This document shows, piece by piece, positions 58,626-64,000 of a stretch of DNA of 64,000 bases. Both the position numbers and the translations under genes were made by a program. The notes beneath the pieces were generated by a model that did not search any database, was not told the origin of the DNA, and saw only the letters and a list, made by a program, of their open reading frames with translations. Source of the DNA: Brachyhypopomus gauderio (taxonomy: Eukaryota; Chordata; Actinopteri; Gymnotiformes; Hypopomidae); the NCBI RefSeq assembly GCF_052324685.1, contig NW_027506896.1, positions 734,501 to 798,500 of the forward strand, read 5' to 3'. Every line of letters begins with the position of its first letter. Within the stretch, counting starts at the first letter, position 1.

Positions 58626-60760
58626 AGTGTAGTAGGTTAGAGTCAAATATACTGTACATCTAGAATACAGTTCTGATGCCTGAAAAACTGCAGACTATAG
58701 TATATATATTTTGATTGATTTCTGAAATGAAAATATTTCTTTTGTCCTGCCTGCATAATGTGGTGTGTTGATGTTAGCCTGTTCTAGCATGTGCGGCCAC
58801 ACGCAGCTACTGCTGGTCCCCTTCCAAGGCAGACATGGGCTGTGGGGTAGGGCAAGGCAGGGTCAGAGGTCATGCTGCGCAATCATGTTCAGAAATCTGT
58901 CCTGTCCATGTGCTGCCAAAGGCTCCCCCACAGAGACTCAGGGTGAAGCGATAACCATCAATCTCCCTCAACCTCTCATTAGTTTAATTACATGTGTGGC
59001 CTGTGCACACAGCTCAACAAGCAGTGTGTCCTTTCCCGCCCCTGTAGTTCTCTGACTTCCCTGATGAACCCACTAACTGTAGACTACCAAACATTTTCTG
59101 CAGCGGTGTTTGTCACAGACTAACCCGGACCAGGACTAACCTGGTCATGGCATGTGAGGTTTCTAGAACTCCTGCATGTCTGAAGCCCTGTTTGTGTGTT
59201 TGCTGACAGCTGTTGCCTCCTCCTCGACCCCCAGCATGGGTTCAGTGAACCGCCATGTTGATGGGTCCTCGCTTTTGCTTCTGTGCAAACACTTTTCTTG
59301 GGTCTTTTCCTGTTGTTAGCGGTGGTAGAGGGGCTACGACTCATCTTCCTGTCTGTACACATTAGTAAGACAGCTCACTGAGCTCCTGTCTGGTCTCTGC
59401 GGAGACGTAGCTCACGCAGAGAGAGCAGGTGTCGGGGTGATGATTGCTTCCTGACCTCGCCAGGCCCTCCATTACATCCACCATAAGATGCTTCGTTTCC
59501 CTCTCACCCGTGTCTAAATGGGTAAAGGTGTCTCCCCATACCACATTGCCTTTGATTTCACATCTGCACTGTCATTTGATCCTTAACTCCCCTCAACACG
59601 CCACCTTTACACACTTCCAGCTCAGAGGTGTCACAGCACAGCAGCCATGCAGTTTCCTCTGGTGTCACTGCCCCATCGTTTCTGGCCTTTCCATGGACTC
59701 GTTTGATCAAAGCTTTCTGACCAGACAGGAGAGTTGCATTTATGGACCCTGTTGAAGATGTCTGAAGATATGTTTTATGTCTTAGTTTGTCTGTTTTTTT
59801 TTTAAGGTACAGGAGATGACCTAGATGCAAATGGTGTGACCCATCTAGCCTTCTTCCAACTTTGTGCTACTTTGCAACAGGATTGTCCATTCAGGGACGA
59901 TGTTTGATATGACCAAGGGAAGCAGTTACAGGAGGCCGTGCCCAGCTGCAGGCCGATGCTAAAGGTTAAAGGTCAGAGGGCATCTAAGTCTTCCATGAGG
60001 AGTGCCATTGGATGACTGAGAAATGTGACACTTTCCATCAACATAAACGTCAGTCCAGATCAGCTGAACATCAGTAAAACATGTTTTAGTGGTGGCTCTA
60101 AACCCCAAATTATTCAAACATAACAAAGACACCATGACCAAACGAATTCCCTTTGTTAAATAGGGATTTCTCTGTGTCTCTGACGATATGAACAGATGCA
60201 AGTTGAGCATTTCATTTGGGCTTTTGTGCAATTTATTGTGGTGCAGTTATGTTTGCATATAAGTATGTTTATTTGTCTTCATCAGGGTGTTTTACTCAGT
60301 AAGGATCTAGAAAGAAAGAACCCATTTCTCTGACCTGAGGATCTGACAGTGATAAATCCATGGAGCTTCTTCCTCGGACTCCTCCGGCAGCTCTTACCTG
60401 GGATGAATTTAACAGTGTTTCCATGACTACCAGGGCTTGCGTGACTTATTGATTATAGTTCCATCCCCCAGAAGGCCTCGCATTATCTAGAGCTTAAAAG
60501 AGCATGTGTGGAGAGTGGGAGTCTGCAGGGGACACACACATGCCTCTGTACACACCACTTTACACTTGTAGCCACTGACGGGAACAGACACGCGAATTCA
60601 ATTTACACCACTTTAAGACAATGTAAACAATCGACACGCTGACAAGTGGAAGAAAACAAAAAAAAAAAACAACATAAAAAAAAACCAAAACAAACAAGTG
60701 TCAAGCCTCGGGAGAAGAAAGCTGTCCACTGTGTGATTTCAGAATTAGTTTCTGAAGAAA
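58626..60760. other. Gene-free DNA
   Basis: No gene or mobile element recognised. Short overlapping open frames are present on both strands without family resemblance. Confidence 0.45.
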
Positions 60761-60769
60761 AGAGGCCCT

Positions 60770-61300
60770 CTCCTCAAGGAATGTTCTTGTCTTACTGATT
60801 GACTTTTAAAGTTGAATTCATGCAGAGAACGCTGTCAAATTCCACAAAACAGAGGAGCTCATTATCTTGGTTCAGTTTAAGTTGCACTTTAAGAGAAATG
60901 GTGATGTACATTCAACTTTCCTATTGAAAATCTATAAATATATTCTTCTGAGGCCTTACTGATTTCTTTTTCTTCTGCAGACTATTTCTTTTAATTAAAA
61001 GGCCAGACAGCAAATTAAAACTCTCCCCATGGAAAAGCTGCACAGTGAAGACAGAACGCAGAGTTTGGGAGAGAGGCAGGGTTTCACTTGAAGAGGATCG
61101 ATCCCCATGGAGCCCTGTCAGAGTGTCAAAAAGCCCGACTCCACTAATCTCAAAGACTGTGCAGGAATCCCTCTTGCGATTATCTTCCTGATGAACATGC
61201 ACAAAGGCCGCAAGAAAACGGCCCAGAAACATTCTCGTTAGGCAATTTGATGGACTTTTGTCCTCTATAATGTTGCAAGATTAAATATTCTTTGCCGACT
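60770..61300. promoter_or_regulatory. Candidate conserved non-coding element
   Basis: About 530 bp of non-repetitive, even-composition sequence with homeodomain-like cores (tttaattaaaagg near 60991) and an ETS/GATA-like ggatcgatcc near 61095. It is distinct from the AT-rich and microsatellite-bearing flanks. It lies in the presumed barhl2 gene desert. Without alignment this is only a candidate. Confidence 0.25.
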
Positions 61301-63169
61301 CCCATAAGACAAACATTTGACTAAACGACTGGTTTTAGGAACAACACGTCCACTCCCAGATAGCATAATTACTCAAATGAATGTGTTTGCTGCAGTCTCG
61401 TGAGCCTCTGAATGCTCTGAGGCTCTTTAAAATTTTTAATGTTAAAATTATCAAACCACAACATCAGACATCAGACCTCTTATAAGACTTGCAGAACAAA
61501 GCTACAGATAACAAGAGTCAACTCCACCGGACTGAAACCAGGACATTGATAAGCTGCAAAACTTAAAAAAAATTATTTTTGTAAAGCCTTATTGTGTTCT
61601 TTCACACTTACCCATGATGCTCTCTTCCTGCAGAGAGCCCTGGTTGCAGACAGCAGATCGTTTTTATGCGTGTGCCATGCCATCAAAAGAGAATCAAACA
61701 CTGGGATTGTTGCGTTTGATGTGATTAAAGCATTAAAGATTTTAATTGCTACCAAAACGGTTTTTAATCCTTTGAATTCCCCTCACTCAGGCTAGTTCCC
61801 TACTGTCTACCATCAGCAGAGGAAGGAAGGGATTTTGCCCACAGAAACCAAGCACAGAACTCGTGAGGTACGGCGATGAAAATTAGGTGAGTGGACCGGG
61901 CAGTCAGTGGGATTCCATCCTATACGCTGAGCTTGAAGAAAAATGTACCTTTGATCTATATATATCAACCAAGTTGTATATCTTAATGCATAATTATACC
62001 CAACTTATGTTTCTCTCCAAGTTTGTATCCTTTTATGTTTACAGTTACATTATTTGGCAACGTCCTTGTTCAGAACGACTTACACAAGTGCTTTGTAGTC
62101 TCTTTCAAAAACATATCCTCATGCTTGCATAAATATGTTAGTGTCAAAAATTCTAACAGAATTCTGTCAAGTCCTGGCTAAAATCAAATACCTCACTTAA
62201 TGCTATTTTAAGGGGAAAGAACTTTATATCAGTATGAATTTGAGGGCAGATTTATTAAACTGCCTTTGAACTCTAGAGTGGCTAAGTATGTTGGCTTGAT
62301 CGGCAAACCAAGTCAGGTAAGATTTGCTATCAAGGACTCTTCAAAAATGACTTTTTGTACCCTGAGACCTCAGACACTCAGTCTGCCATTTTTCTTGGTA
62401 TATCCAAGTTAAAGAGGGATTAAAAAAGATAGACAGAGAGATAGCGAAAGGAAAAAAAAACAGGTTTTCCTCAGGAGTGGTGGGAGAAGCCGTGGAACTT
62501 GTGGTCTCAGAGAGAGTAATCTCTGCCTCACAGTCAGCCATGGACCCTTCCCCAACCTCTTCTCTTTCATCTTGCCTTTGTTGGCGTGGCAGCACTGTTA
62601 CAGAGCCTCACACGCCCCACCTCGCCCCTATCCCACTCCCCAACCCTCTCCTTCACCGTGACTCCAAGGCTAGATGATTACGTTCTCATGAAGCCACTCT
62701 TCACTCCATCTATCCCTCTTCTCTCACTTCTCTCATCTGTCCATCCCAACTTCCATTCTTTCTCTCATTTATTCTTTCAATCACTAACTCCCTTATCCAC
62801 TAATTTTACACCTCTCGCTCTCTCTGTCTGTCTTGTTCCTCTCTCTCCTGAACTCAGGCTCTATGCTTAGAAAACATCAAAGGGACCTAGCATACCCCTG
62901 ATGGTTTAAATCTTTAAACAGTGAATAACAGCCTCAGAACATCCAGACCGCGCTCGTCCCTGGCTCGTGTCACTGTGCCCTGCTGCAACGGTGGCCATGG
63001 GACGGGATTATTGCACTTGGAGGGTTTGTGGCCTTGTGTAGAGATGAGCGCATGTATGAGGAGGACCTCAGGACTGCCTGAACTCTCTACGGGCCCAAAA
63101 ACAGGGGCCCCCAGTGCTGTGATCAGGGGCTGGCTGATATTCTGTTTGAAATGAGAATGGGCTAATTTT
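61301..63169. other. Gene-free DNA with a repeat fragment
   Basis: No gene recognised. A pyrimidine-rich stretch at 62690-62850 (tctctcacttctctcatc and similar) gives a spurious Ser/Pro/Leu open frame. A diverged dispersed repeat is listed separately. Confidence 0.45.
62028..62110 (+). mobile_element. Second diverged copy of the dispersed fish repeat
   Basis: The module acagttacattatttggcaa then cgtccttgttcagaacgact and tacacaag aligns with the repeat near 58530 (agcagacactcttatccaga and gccacttata). It is a short diverged fragment. Confidence 0.5.
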
Positions 63170-63700
63170 CATCAGCCTCCCTCGCAGTGGGGTAAATCCC
63201 AGGTGTCACACACAACATGCCAAGGGTCATCATTAGAAAATGACAGCCTTCAAGAAGGCTGAAGAAAAGAAACAAAACAAACAAAAAACCACTGCATCAT
63301 TACAGTGTCTTGTGGCAATTTTTATTCCACTTTTTAAACTCATTTCTTTGTTAAATTTATAATCATTAATGAAGAAAATGTACACTATGACTCATAAATC
63401 TTCTACTCTCCTTTTTTATCTTTGTGCCTAATCTAATTTTTCTTCTGTCCTTTTCAGCACTTTCTGACAGTGGGCCTTGTGTAATAAACAAACAAAGTAT
63501 TCACAGAAATGAAGGGGGGACGATCATCATTTCACATTTTTGAATTCACAAAGATTCTATGATCAAAGAGGCCTCGATATCTCCCGGCTGCTCAAAGGGA
63601 CTTGTATAAAACAAATGTGATGTGACCGGGAATAGAAGAGCTCTCATTAAGAGCTGAACGATATAACGACAGGTGAGAACAGCAACCGAGTTGCGCGTTA
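63170..63700. promoter_or_regulatory. Candidate conserved non-coding element with a TCF/LEF-like site
   Basis: Two even-textured stretches (63170-63260 and 63530-63690) flank AT-rich DNA. The second contains ctatgatcaaagag at about 63557-63570, whose reverse complement is the TCF/LEF consensus CTTTGATC. It also contains attaagagctgaacg. Wnt-responsive enhancers are expected near neural homeobox genes such as barhl2, but this is inference. Confidence 0.25.
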
Positions 63701-64000
63701 ACCCCCTCCTCCATCTTTCCTCACACCCTCATCTTTTATGTTTTTCTTCTTCATATTGATTACGGAGAGATGTGTGCAATCGTGAGATTTTGCGACAAGC
63801 GTTCTCGGTGCCGGCCCGTGGCATAGGTGATATAGGCAAATGCTAGAGGCGCCGTCCATCCATACGGGAGCCGGAGCGCAGCTACTGAAGGGAAAAAATT
63901 AATTCAGACTTTTACTATTAAATTTTCTAATACTATTTATACTATAAGTCCCTAATATTACAAAATGCCCAAACACCATAACTCCATAGTCTAATGATTA
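63701..64000. other. Right edge, no gene seen
   Basis: A pyrimidine-rich and then AT-rich end of window. No open frame, repeat boundary or splice signal that I can assign. Confidence 0.5.

Overview
This is a window of vertebrate, almost certainly teleost fish, nuclear DNA. The genes have GT-AG introns, the intergenic DNA is AT-leaning and rich in microsatellites, and there are fish-type transposon relics. The order and orientation of recognised genes is pkn2 (+), kyat3 (-), a broken lrrc8b (+), lrrc8c (+), lrrc8d (+), znf326 (+). This is the conserved block known from human 1p22 (PKN2, GTF2B, KYAT3, LRRC8B/C/D, ZNF326, BARHL2), but condensed: no GTF2B or GBP genes are seen between the shared genes. 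I cannot name the species.

Layout. 1-694: last two coding exons of pkn2, an AGC-family Rho-effector kinase. 3844-7443: a complete 13-coding-exon kyat3 on the minus strand (448 aa, PLP-dependent kynurenine/cysteine-conjugate aminotransferase with a mitochondrial-type leader). 11563-14165: a heavily damaged lrrc8b copy with at least four in-frame stops and about seven frame changes, plus a 182-bp intron-like interruption. 17591-21542: intact lrrc8c (802 aa, two coding exons). 35380-37884: intact lrrc8d (834 aa, one coding exon). 42292-46499: complete znf326 (480 aa, 11 coding exons). 46500-64000: no gene recognised. By synteny this should be the barhl2-side gene desert, and it holds microsatellites, a minisatellite, transposon relics and several blocks that look like candidate conserved non-coding elements.

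How the genes relate. LRRC8C and LRRC8D are accessory subunits of the volume-regulated anion channel (VRAC), which needs LRRC8A from elsewhere in the genome. The lrrc8b copy is the third member of this tandem array and appears dead here. The flanking genes (pkn2, kyat3, znf326) are unrelated in function and are syntenic neighbours.

Mobile DNA. Two short non-autonomous hAT-type elements are preserved with both terminal inverted repeats and perfect 8-bp target duplications (31046-31215 and 55010-55152). There is also a fossil non-LTR reverse transcriptase (about 26741-27285), a retroelement tail ending in TTGA repeats (about 34380-34650), and a degenerate fold-back element (about 47536-47882).

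All gene assignments come from reading translated exons and comparing them with remembered family features. Exon boundaries were checked for splice dinucleotides and phase continuity. Regulatory, promoter and conserved-element calls are inference.
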